Source: Hirudinaria manillensis
Taxonomy: Eukaryota; Annelida; Clitellata; Hirudinida; Hirudinidae
Length of the DNA stretch: 64,000 nt
Assembly (NCBI GenBank): GCA_034509925.1
Contig: CM067537.1
Span: 7,857,501 to 7,921,500 of the forward strand
Reading direction: 5' to 3'
Under the pieces are notes generated by a model. That model did not search any database and had not been told where the DNA came from. It saw only the letters and a program-made list of their open reading frames with translations. The number at the start of each line of letters is the position of its first letter. Position 1 is the stretch's first letter. Shown piece by piece: positions 48,697-59,957 of the stretch. Made by a program: the position numbers and the translations under genes.

Positions 48697-51600
48697 TCAA
48701 CTTCTTAGAGGTTTGACAATAAGTCGATTGCACGATTTGCAGCATTTGTCCTTCATTCTTGGAGTTGCACACAGAACAGGGTTGTATTCCACCAATTCAC
48801 TGCAAGTGAACTCCTTTGAATTGTAAATCACCTCCTTAGCTTCATCTTTGCAGCTGTCTGAATCACAATTATTTAGATGTAATCATTTTACGTTGCAACA
48901 TATATTAAATATAAATAAGAACAAAATTGATAGATTTTCACTTACTTTCTATACCGTCGCAAGAGGCACAGCAATATTTTCTGAATGTTCTGTTGTTGCA
49001 AAAACTTGGATTTTGTTTGACAAATGTCCCGCACGTTGCAATCAATGGTTTGCCAAGGACACCTTGGCATGATAAAGCGTATTTGACGTCTCCTTTACAA
49101 GAACCTAAAAGGAAGAATTCTTGATTGCATTTCATCAATTAAGATGGAATTGTAAATGCAAAAGTGTTTGAATTGAGCTTGTCACTGGCCAAACTCACAT
49201 AAACTATTTGAAAGTGCCGTATAATTATGGGAATTATTGGAATGGTACCTGAATGAGAGGTCTCCACGTACGCAGAACACGTCTGACAACAATGTCGAGA
49301 AGAGAGGTGACAGACTTCAGGGGCGAGATCCCAACATTGCGTTCCCTTGTCTCCGTAGAGGCAATTGCTATTGGTTGAGTTCTGGACGAGGTTACTGCAG
49401 GTTTTGCAACATGCTGTGGCGTAGTATCCATAGTAACAGTCTCTCGGTTCGATGTTTCGACATTTATCTATCACATCTTGACAACCTGATCGACAAAGGA
49501 AACGGCAATTTCAAAAAAATTTAATGAAACTTAATGTGTTTAAAAAATACATCGTTACCTCCATTTCGGATCAGGTTACCAGAACAAGATGCACAGCAAC
49601 GTTGTTTGAATGTTTTCGAATTGCATAAGCCTGGATTTTTGACTGCATCTTTGCATCCGGCGCTCTTATTTGATATAAAAGTCGTGATTTGAAAGGTCAG
49701 TTTGTAATCTCCGTTGACACAGCGATCTGTTTGGATATCATCGGAATACTTACAAGTTCCAATATTTAGATTACAGAAATTCGGACAGTCCCAGAGGTGC
49801 TACCTGCACCTCATTTATCATATCATCCGTCCATAACTTTCATTAATCTTATTATTACCATGGACAAAGTCCAGTGAGTTTTAATAGAAATTTTCCTTCC
49901 TCGTCTTTTCATTTACCTGGAGATTTTGGAGCCCTGCTATCCTTTGTGCATTTCCCCCTAAGACACCAGGCCCTATTGGAACAACTCGTTCCATCCATTG
50001 CCCTCAATTCATAACCGACGGTGCATCTAAGGACCTGACACACGTCTTCATCGCCCTTAGATTTTCAAAATTTAATGAAAAGCTCAAAGAAACTGATTAA
50101 ACATATAATGGAAGTGAAGATCTCTTACGCCTCGGTGTCGCGAATCGGGCCCATTGGCCATTTCACACTGATCATCAGGATCGTAGATTTGGCCCGGATA
50201 TAAGTCAGAAAATATTCCGCTCTCTGGAATTTGGAATTCATCTCCTTCGTTGGTCAGGCAGTTCTTAGTCCTAGTCATGAAAAAGTCATAATTGGGCACC
50301 AGATTTCGTTGTCGTATTTATGAGGTGCACATTAATGTCAGTGGGTTAATTGTAATGCCGTCCAATCAATAAAATTACATACGATTATATTGTACCATAT
50401 TTATTGCCTAAAGACATACTCTCATACCTAATGAGTTCATTGAATGTATTCATTTATACAACTAATAATCTTACAGTTTCTGCGATTAAATTTTCCATCG
50501 TCAGTTTATAAACACTATTAACAATTGTCTCAAAATCCAATTCCGAACATCAAAGAAATATCGTTCAATTGACTTAAGTCTTGACTTACGCATCCAACGA
50601 TATAATTTTCTTTTTCAGAGCAAAAAGAGAGCAGTTTGAAAAGAGATAAGAACTGTGTCTGAGGTCGGCCGTATAATCCTCCGCTAATCCGCTGGTTTGA
50701 CTCATGACATTATAGTCAACCTTACAAGGGCCTAGATCGTGTGGCATGTTCAGGCTTTTGAAAACGATACACTTTAATTTCGTATAACTTTGCTACTACT
50801 AATAATAAAAATAATTTTTTGTTTTAACTCACGTATGACCAAGCTCATGAGCTGTGGTTCTTACAGTGCGAAAATATCTTTGGTGTTTGATGACAGCGAC
50901 GCTGCTCTTGGAGCAAATATCATTTTCCCACGTCACGCCAAGGAGTGATTCCCCGGATTCAATTATCGAGTAGCTAAAAGGCATGAATAAGTTTAAAAAA
51001 TGAATAAATTAATTAATTAAATCACCAAATGTTAGAACCATTTCTACAGATGATATAAAATAAACTGATTATATACGTATACATACAGTGCGCGTCATAA
51101 AAATAGGTCAGGTATCAGAATCACAAGTTTTCTGTCTCTATCTTTAAAATTACCGGTAAACTTCGGTCAAAATGCTGATTTTAGCGATCACAAAAGAGTA
51201 ATTAATTAGTATTCAATAAAAGTTAAGACTAAAATTTGAATATTGATGAGAATCCACCAAGATATGCGATCGTTAATAAAATTGAATGTCAGAAGTCACT
51301 ATAATCACCTCGTGTAATAGGCAAGGATGTCACGTTTAGGCAACTCGAATTTATCATTCTTGTGGGTAAACGTGACCCAATCAGTCACATTATTTAATAC
51401 TTTACCAACAAGTCTACCGTTACCATCACTTAGCTTTTCAAAGAATGGAATATCACTTGAATTCTGGAAAGCCAATTTAATAAATTATTTTAAGCAGGTA
51501 AACTGATCGCTGGTTAATTACACGATTAAACTACTGAATTACTAGACGATTATTTAGATATAAAGATGGAAATTCGGACGAGTTCAATCGATTATCCGTC

Positions 51601-52295
51601 CAGCTTTATTTACGATCCATTTTCACCTACTTTTGAAATAAAAGTTCCGATCCACTTGATGGTGAACTTCAGACCATCCATCTCTATCCTTTCATAAATG
51701 AGTCTTAGCTGGAAATCAAGGAATATTTATTTATTTATTCAAACTGAAGGGCCCAATAGGACCACTAACACAGTTTTCGATTTCCAATTCAAGCAAGGAC
51801 AAATTACAATGACAGTATGAGTCAGGGTGGCAATAATGACTACAATGAGAGTTAGTTATATGTAAGATATTTGTTAAGATCAAAGTCTCTTATAAGTGCA
51901 TTGAATCTAGAAACGGTTGTAGCATTAATAAAATCGGGTGGTAATGAGTTCCAGGGTATATATTATATTCAAAATAATTTCTTAACTAATTATTATAAAT
52001 CGAATGTAATATTAATATATTATCATTTCTAGAACCATCCTTCCGCTGCTCAATAGAAAGGTAATTCATTTATTTGCAAACGTACCAGTCTCAAATTAAG
52101 AAGCGAATAACCCTTTAATCTGTAATTATATCTCTAATGTTATGCAACCACCTACCTTCTCCATGATGTGAGTGAAAATAAATACTAGGGATTTGATCGA
52201 GTCCTCGCTTTTTTCTTCGTCAGTCGCAGCTTTACTCCTTTCGTAGAACCTTTGGATAACATTACAATATTACTGAACTTAACTGTGATGAGTGT

Positions 52296-52327
<32 letters not shown>

Positions 52328-52379
52328 GTCATTCTTCTTCTTATTATTATTATTATTGTCATTATTATTATTATTATTG

Positions 52380-52477
<98 letters not shown>

Positions 52478-53828
52478 TTGTTATCAAATCGATGACTTAC
52501 TTTTTATAAAGCGAATAATCCAATACTGTGAATATTTCAATAGTCATCAGTCTTTTCTCTAAAACCGTTTCTGCGGATCTTTTCCTAAACCTTGCATCTC
52601 TTATTTCATCAGTTGAGAAATCTTTGTGGAAATATTCCATGAAATGAATTAATACATCACGTCACTATTATATGATCCATTATTTTACAACAATAATAAC
52701 TATTAAGCTTATTATGCAATAATAAGTAAAGATTGCTTTTGTGGATCAACCTTCATCAAAGTTTGTGCTTCGCTTCGATCCAACTGCTGGACTTTCAAAT
52801 AAGTGGTGAATTACTCCGTCTACGTTGAGTTGTTTGGATCTGGTCTCCTTGTCTTTTTCATTTTCACCTCCTTCATTCTCAATGTCCAGGAATTGATCGT
52901 TTTCGAAGAAAACAGTTGGTTCCAAAGAATATGTTTTATGTCCGTGTTCGAACGTGATCATCTGATGTGTTCAATTGTTATTAACTTCCATAATTATCGT
53001 GCAATCAAAGCTCTATGGTGATTCTTCTGATGATAAATAACTCACGTAATAAATTTCTTTGGTCGCGCCAACGTTCTTGACAGTCACAGAGGCTGAGGCA
53101 TCGAAAAGTGAGTCTTCATAAGTAGCCGTGAACTTAAAAAAGAAATAGTGTTTCATGAAAAACTAAGTTATTAACATAAATGGCTGGAATATTGATTTCA
53201 TTTTTCAGATTATCCATAGATATATTCGAAAAAATATGATGCAAAATATAAATAACAATAAATTTCAATTTGAAATTTAAATAAGTCCAAAATTCATAAA
53301 CATAAAGACAGCATTTAAGTCTAACTTCTTCCTGCTTCCAAATTGAACCGCGGCCTTGCAGCTCTGTTATTATCAGAGGTGGTCCAATGGAGCGCTTTTC
53401 TTGCCTGATCAGATTCAAAGTTATTTTGCCGCTTTCAAGTTCAAGGTCGAATTCGATTGAATCTGGCAAGGACTTTGTGTCGTTCTTGTTGAATGTCCAT
53501 CTCGGTTTAACTGCAAGATTTTAACGAAATTATATTTTCAAATAGCAAAATGTATTTCCGGGGTTTGTAGCTATGCTAAAGTATCTCATTTTGATGAAAA
53601 TACTTAGCTCCTTTGTTCATTATTAAGAAAAATACCTTCTTCTACTTTGGAAGAAGTCGATAGATGGACGCAAGCAAACACCGAAAGCAATTGTATCAAT
53701 CTGAAATTCTAAAAATAAAATTTCTCATAAAAACTGTGCAGAAATGCATAAATCATAATCGCATAATTATTACAATAATAATGTCTTACTGGATCAGAGT
53801 GTTAATGTTCAATGATTGTACTCACCAT
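48697..53828 (-). CDS. Secreted M12B metalloprotease, copy 3
   Basis: Same architecture as copies 1 and 2: ATG complement at 53826-53828, signal exon 53708-53636, stop TGA at 48699-48697, HELGH at 50849-50835. It is the most changed copy. The zinc-site exon reads GESLLGVTWENDIC and RYFRTVRT where copy 1 has GKPLLGKTWENTIC and IFVRTVTT. The following exon has lost one codon beside the Met-turn (NVMSQTSG against NVMASQYSG). The acceptor of exon 12 is CAT instead of CAG (base at 50277); the next AG, 6 nt on, would keep the frame and drop two codons. Introns hold a LINE fragment and another insert. The reading frame is otherwise intact, so it is probably functional. Confidence 0.85.
51086..51262. 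mobile_element. Mariner-like terminal fragment or MITE in copy 3
   Basis: Copy 3 has about 177 extra bases here compared with copies 1 and 2. The insert begins CAGTGCGCGTCATAAAAATA directly after a TA and ends before a TA. A CAGTG terminus and TA target are typical of Tc1/mariner elements. The matching inverted terminus is missing at the other end, so it is truncated or a different type. It lies in the intron between exons 9 and 10. Confidence 0.5.
51728..51966 (-). mobile_element. 5'-truncated LINE (non-LTR retrotransposon) 3' end
   Basis: These 239 bp are absent from copies 1 and 2 and are flanked by the 5-bp duplication ATATT (51723-51727 and 51967-51971). On the minus strand the insert starts with an open frame WNSLPPDFINATTVSRFNAL, resembling the C-terminus of Jockey/CR1-type reverse transcriptase proteins. 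It then has a stop, a short 3' UTR and a (TAAA)n tail. It lies in the intron between exons 7 and 8 and dates after the triplication. Confidence 0.85.
52299..52476. repeat. (TTA)n tract in intron 6, copy 3
   Basis: The longest of the three orthologous tracts, with two GTCATT interruptions near its left end and about 30 uninterrupted repeats after them. Confidence 0.9.
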
Positions 53829-54373
53829 TCTCCCGCACGTTTCTTCATTGTCGACTGTTCTTCAGCAGCTCGTATTTGAAGAGTACGTTTCAATGGCCAT
53901 TTGTTCCAATGTGACAACTGACAAAGAATCTATACATCCTCACAAGACTTCAATAAACAGGTGCAATCCAGTCGTAACCTGATGCGATGGCGGGATTAAG
54001 ATTGTTCCAATGCCTCCGTTTTTAACAATGTCAAATTATCTCTCTTTGTCTACAAATGCATATTGTATATCCCATTACAAGTTAAAAATTGCTCCTGGTT
54101 CGGTAATAATTTACATTTAGTACATGTAGATTGGCCACATCGAGTAAGTCTGGATCTTTGAAACTGAAGGCATTTCAGCGCATGAAATAAAAGTTGATTA
54201 TTAAATATTTTAATTAATAAAAAATTTTAAATAATAAAATATTCATAATCTTTTATTCGCAGCTGCTTTTTTAAAATTCATTCCATTTTTAATCAAACAC
54301 TCCTCTTAACACAGTATCATATCGCCCAAGATCCGATTGTAAACAAAGGTTCGTTAGGACATCGACCACAAGA
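53829..54373. promoter_or_regulatory. Divergent promoter region, protease copy 3 and SNAPC5
   Basis: The left part matches the upstream sequence of copies 1 and 2 up to about 54050, where similarity stops: this is the outer edge of the amplified unit. The remaining 320 bp lead into SNAPC5 on the plus strand. No clear TATA box. Confidence 0.5.
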
Positions 54374-55335
54374 ATGAAAGACAAAACCCTGGCTCTGAAT
54401 GTTCTAAAATCCGAGGAAAAGCAGCTACTGAAGATAGCTTCCGATTTACAAGATTACTTGACGAAACTAAAAGTCAATGAACTCACTATTCTCAGTCTCA
54501 TGAAGTCGAAGACCATCGAGCAAGAGGAACGAAACATCTTGCCCTGCATGTCACGAACTGAACATTCCTTGGACCATGTAAGCGATCCTTTGGAAGAGTT
54601 TTATGATTAGAATTGGCTGGCTTTGTTGTAGACATGTAATTGGCTTCAGGCCAGTATTAGGTCTTTATTACTCTAACTGATGTTTAATTATTTATGAATT
54701 TTAAAATATTAAATGACAAAAAATCGGTTAATTAATTAGTCACTCATCTTTTATTTTGCTCAGATTTTTTGTTGGGTTTTTCTGTTTCGAGTTTAATTTG
54801 AATTTGGTATTTATTTTGCATTTTATTTGGCAGGCATTTGGCACATCCTCAAACAATTTCCATCTGGATGACCTGGATTTGAAACTTGAAGTTCCACAAG
54901 GTTTGTGTATGCCAGAGTGTGTGCTTATGCATGCATGTGGCTAATTTCTTTTGCCAGTACTTAAATTGGAGCTATCATAAATGTAACCTATTAGAAGCTT
55001 ATTGTAAACATGCTCTCAAAGCTTTATGTCTGAAATCGATCGGTATAAAATTGTCCTGCTCGCTTGCAGAGCAACACAATAATGAGTTCAATAATTATGC
55101 TTTTTAATCTAGATTTTTGACATCGTAATTTTTAGTTTCCAAAGAAGAAATCGAGATAGAAGAAGATGACGACGACGATGACGTTGTGGAGATCGTGGGT
55201 AGCAAAAAGATTGATGCCTCAAAGTGCATGGACCAGTTGCAAGCCTTCCTCGATGGCAAGCAGTGGTTTCCTGAACAGCACGGAGAGGAAAATGACGAAG
55301 ATTTTGACATGTCCGGGGTTCTCAATGGCTACTAA
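54374..55335 (+). CDS. SNAPC5: snRNA-activating complex subunit 5 (SNAP19)
   Basis: Three exons, 54374-54577, 54834-54900, 55136-55335, join in frame to 156 residues (human about 98). SNAPC5 is a small subunit of SNAPc, which binds the proximal sequence element of snRNA promoters for RNA polymerases II and III. Residues 11-45 (SEEKQLLKIASDLQDYLTKL, then KVNELTILSLMKS) match the heptad-like N-terminus of the human protein (EE..LL....L.D.L..LKV.EL). An acidic stretch (EIEIEEDDDDDD) recalls the Glu-rich tail of human SNAPC5, but here it is followed by about 50 extra residues (WFPEQHG...SGVLNGY). AATAAA at 55377-55382 is the likely polyadenylation signal. The call rests on the N-terminal pattern plus the acidic stretch. 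Confidence 0.72.
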
Positions 55336-56573
55336 TGTTTTGTTTTATGTTTTGTTATTGTTGTTGTTTTTTTTTAAATAAACTGCAAATGATATATCCA
55401 TCTTACCAAAGTTTATGGACTGGGACTGGGAATGATATTAAGTTAGGATTAAAATTATTATCAGATTGATCATGGACGTTGTTATTTGGAGGTTAAGATA
55501 TGGTGATCCAGGTGACATGGAGATTTTGAACTCTTTTAAGGACAAATGTTTTTGTGTGATTCATTTCTGAGCGGTAGTGAGGTGAATGAATTCAGCAGGG
55601 GTGATTTTATGTTCAGGTTTAAAATTAAATTCTGTTTTGAAGTATTTTTTCTATCTGAAGGAATGAAGTTATTTAAAACTAAAATTTTAAATTTTTGAAA
55701 AAAATCTACATCTCCGGGTCTATTCCCACTTCATTAATGAAGCTAATTAGCTTTCCAAGTGTTTATCGATCCAAGAAAATTTGTCATCGCATTTCAACTT
55801 AGAACGACACCTGGTGGGAAAAATTAAATAACAAAATATGATTTGCATTTTTATTTATTTTGCGTATCGAAGGCACATTTATAAGCAAGTCCCATATAAG
55901 TCCACTTGGGACAACAACAACAGGTGTTCCACGTTGATAGCAGAAGCGAGCGTCCATGTTGTGTGCAGTTATCGACTTGGTATTTGATCTTTTTGCTTGC
56001 TATTGATATATTCGTACTCTGTTGTGCAATCTCAGCAACCTAGTTTATATACACAACATTGCCAGATAGGAGCTGATTTTCGTCTACCCTGGCGAAAGTT
56101 CGCTGCGGTCGGTTTTCTCGTCTGGTTCCTCGTGGATTATTTGTTTTTCCTTTTATTATCTACAATTAAAATGGATTTAAAAGTCTATTTTGCATCAAGA
56201 TGCAAGAATTAGAATGTATGGTATGGTGAGTGTTTGATTCGAGTTTAATTATTGTTTTTTTTTTCTTGTAGGATATGATGGTAGACTAGAATCACGCTTG
56301 TCGTGAAGATTCAAGGTTTGCCATCGTCTCAAGTGGAATTATCGAGTCATAAGCCACTAAGCTAATACTAACATTTAGAAGTTAAGAACTTAAGAAAATT
56401 GTCACGAGTAGAGACCTCAAAAATTCTGGCACTCAAATCGAACATCAACAGTTGTGTTTTCTTTGTAAACTTCTAACGAGTGAAAAGCCTCCAGTGAAAG
56501 CCTCTAAAATATTCCCACGGGTGCTTCTGCTCCTCTCGGCTCAGAAGGCCGCTTCAGATACTTAGATGTCTGC
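55336..56573. other. SNAPC5 3' UTR and NPDC1 upstream region
   Basis: After the SNAPC5 polyadenylation signal no coding sequence is seen. 56261-56573 looks like a 5' leader of the next gene: it follows a T-rich tract ending TTTCTTGTAG, a plausible acceptor, so an upstream non-coding exon may exist. Confidence 0.5.
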
Positions 56574-59500
56574 ATGGGATCTTGCTCCGTCGTGGCATTG
56601 ATATGGCTTCGTCCTCTGATGTTGCCATCCCTGCTGGTGGCAGTTCTTCTGGCCCTAGAGGTTCAGAGCTCCACCACCTTGAAGATGGAGGTAGAATCGG
56701 TTTCCCCAAGACCAACCGCTCTCGTGCCTGTCCTGGCAAAGAGACCAAGTTTGTATTAATTGTTTTTACAATGTTTCAGAACTGTTTGTACATTTTTGAT
56801 ATGATCGACAATCGATTGCATCTGTATGGCTTTCTTTTTATTTTATATTTACATTTCTCTCTGCTTTGTCCAGTTGTTGGCCTAATTATTGTAGAATTTT
56901 AATGAATAATATTATTAATTTTATTTACCAAATTCTATTTATGGTGAGTTTCATGTTCTGTTTCAATGCAATCAATATATAATTTGTGCAAGGTTAATCA
57001 TTGTTTGTTACTTAAAAATCCATCACTTTATATGCCAAGAGATGAATCTTGTTCTGAAAATTTGATCTCTGCATTTTGTTCGTGAAAATATTTTTTCTTC
57101 TGCTTTCAAAATGACTCGAGCAACTTGCAACAGACAACATAGACACATTTTTTATTTAAAACAAAATTATTTTCAGGCAAAAGAAATAATGATTAACTAA
57201 AATAATTAACTAACTTTGATTAATTAAAATCAATTTATTAAAGTTCAACTTTATTCTTCTTGATTTCATGCTAAAAACAAACCAAAAGACAAAATTGCTC
57301 ATCATTTTTTTTCCTCCTCACCTCAGAAATGGTCTCCAACTCCACACAGACCGAAGAATTTGAACCGACAGAAAAACCGGTCCTGATCACCGGATTGATC
57401 CTGGCAGGTAATTGCACGGAACAATGTGATGATGATGATGATGATGATATCAAGATATTGATGATAATAATGACAAAGGTGATGATTGTAACAATGCCAG
57501 CTTGTTTGAGATCAACCATTGATGATTTGAATGTGTCAAAAGCAATCAATCATCCGCAGACCGACCTTCTTTCCAACGTCATCGGATATATTTTATAAAC
57601 ATCAAAGACATCTGAATTTACAGCAACAACAACAACAAGACTTGTAAATAGTCATAAATATCTTTGTAATATCATTTAGATAATTACTACTAACCTAGAA
57701 ACAGAGCTGTGCTTTATGGATTTTATTATAATTTCCAAAAAACAAAAACAGCTCGACTCTGCTTTTTAGATGTGCAACTAGGAGACCGATGACGTCACAG
57801 ATGACCTTGGGGATAGAAAAAATAGATTGTGGATAGATTGGAAGGTCAATAGGTTATATGTCACACTTTAGTGCTCACCAACTAGAGATGGAACAAGGTG
57901 TTGGGAACTCAGCTTTATTGGAGTCATGCTGTTTATAACATTTTCATGTACTCATAGACTCAGTGTCTTTTATCAGTTCCATTATTGTTATCATTATAAT
58001 TATTACAATTATAATTGTCATTATACAAAGTAATGAGTTTCATGAATTTTGCACTCAAATGTTACAGCCATCTTTATCAGTGTTGATGTATTAAATTACT
58101 TTTATCAGCATTTTACCAACAAATAGTGAAAACATTTGCCCGGTTCAACGAATTTTTCTTTCGTTTTTTTCTTTCAATTTAAATAATTAATTAATTAATT
58201 GCGTCGTGCTTTCAGTTGCAGCTGCTTGTGCCTCCGTTTTGGCCATCGTCATCCTCATCGTCATCATTGTCATAGCCATCAGGTGAGTGCAGAACGGCGT
58301 CTCGCCAATAACACGTCAGCAGCCATCATGATTCAGAATTACTTTGCAGCTTGTAACTTTAATTATTATTATTATTATTATTATTATTATACGTTATGTT
58401 ATTTATATTAGAGGGTAATTTTATACTCAACTGTGATATCTAAAGTTGTGATAGTTTGTAATGATGATAATGATGATGATGGTGATGATAGTAGTTGTGG
58501 CGAGCAATTATTCAATTGGCTAATATTAATTTGAAGCCTACCCGGGCTTTTGTCATCTGCTTTTTACAATTTGCAACAAATTCAGATTTAATAAAAAAAA
58601 ACAAATTATCTCTAAATTATCTAATTATGACTGAGGCAGTGACGCATGACAATTAGCCAAGTCGTTCATGTGTAATCGATCGATCGATTGATCGATCCCA
58701 ATGACTTTGTGTTGCCTTGAATCAATAGCAAGCAGCGTCCTGTTTCTCCAGCTCACTCACTTTGTTATCTCGACTCTCAAGAAATAAATTTTTGAACCAC
58801 ACTCATCTATGGCTGTCATTCCAGTATGGCGACTACTCGAGTCGTCATCGTCATCATCATCGTCGTCATCATTATCGTCATCGTCATCTCTTTTATAAAA
58901 AAAAATAAATAAGATGAAACATCAGTCCGGATGAACTGCATGCTTCATTGACATTAAAGATCAGAGTATCAAATGCATTGATGCATCAATCGCTCGTCAC
59001 AGGTGCTATTGGGATCGTCCGTCAAAGGCACCCCCCTTCAATCCTCAGTACCCCGGCGACGGTCAGGGGTATGTGCCCGTCTACGTGGATAGGAAGATGG
59101 CCCAAAGCGCCCAGATGTTTTTCTATCAGTTTCAGAAACAGCAACTGCTGGCCCAGGAGAGGTTATTATCGTATTTCAATTCTCGTTCTGTCGTCGTCGT
59201 CGTTAGAGGTTAATTTTGAAACGGCTGCCATGGTGACCGCGACGGTGAGGAGGGGTTTGTTTCTGTTGTCAGCGAGCAGAAGAGCAAACACAGTGCCGAC
59301 AGCGACTCTTGTTCCGAGGCGGAGACGAAGGACGGCCACGTGCCCATGGTGTCCTGTCCTGGCTTGGCCATGGTGAGCGCTAGTTTCTATCGTGCAGTAT
59401 AGGTTCGAGATAATCGTAGAATGTCGATTGCACATCCTTCACCGCTCCGATTCCAAGATAATAAGCAAGTTTGTAGTTATAAATTAAGTAATTACCAGTT

Positions 59501-59957
59501 TAAAATTTAAAAGTCATGGCTTTATTATTAATATTATTAATAGTACCAGTGTATCACAAAAAAAAAAACTTGGGGAAATTGTTTTGCAAACAAAGTTATC
59601 TTACATTAGAAGAATGGAGAGGACTTGGAAGTGAGGAATCCGATGTTCTTCGAAGACGCGCCCACTTGGAACGGATCCACGGTAACCGACGACGAAAGCC
59701 CCAACAGCGGGACGGCCGTCGGCGAGGACGCGACGATGTCGCCGGCGGAGACGGACGCCGAGGGCGCGTCCGAGCTGAAGTCGGTCACGCCGTCCGCCCC
59801 CTCGCCCCAGCCTCCCCCTTCCACTCCCGCTTCCTCTACCCCGACCCCTCCCGAGGAATCGGAAACCGAGTCCAAGACGACGGACGTCAACGAGAACTTG
59901 ACCCGGGGTCTGAGGAGCGCAGAGTTCAAGCCGGGGGATTCTTCGGGGGATTCGTGA
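56574..59957 (+). CDS. NPDC1: Neural proliferation differentiation and control protein 1-like
   Basis: Six exons, 56574-56748, 57327-57407, 58216-58282, 59003-59161, 59273-59372, 59610-59957, join in frame to 309 residues (human about 325). It is a type I membrane protein: signal peptide (LPSLLVAVLLALEVQS, about residues 17-32), short luminal part, one transmembrane segment in exons 3-4 (SVLAIVILIVIIVIAIR), then a cytoplasmic tail. The tail carries the family's conserved blocks: DRKMAQSAQMFFYQFQKQQ (human: a LAQ..QMYHYQHQ..Q block), SCPGLAM and LEVRNPMF (human ECPGLAPTGEMEVRNPLF). The last exon ends in a long Pro/Ser/Thr/Glu-rich, PEST-like region. NPDC1 in mammals is neuronal and linked to cell-cycle exit and vesicles; the role here is inferred. 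A 12-codon upstream frame (56566-56601) overlaps the start. Confidence 0.85.

Larger units (their letters stand above)
34979..54050. repeat. Tandem triplication of a 6.2-6.6-kb unit
   Basis: The marker GATTTTAAATATCTGTCG occurs at 34979, 41251 and 47469, and whole units align base for base between those points: unit 1 34979-41250, unit 2 41251-47468, unit 3 47469 to about 54050. Most stretches differ only by scattered substitutions. Length differences come from the (TTA)n tract in intron 6 and from two insertions and one roughly 60-bp intron deletion in unit 3. Each unit carries one complete metalloprotease gene with its upstream and downstream DNA. The near identity shows that the duplications are recent or kept alike by gene conversion. 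Confidence 0.95.
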
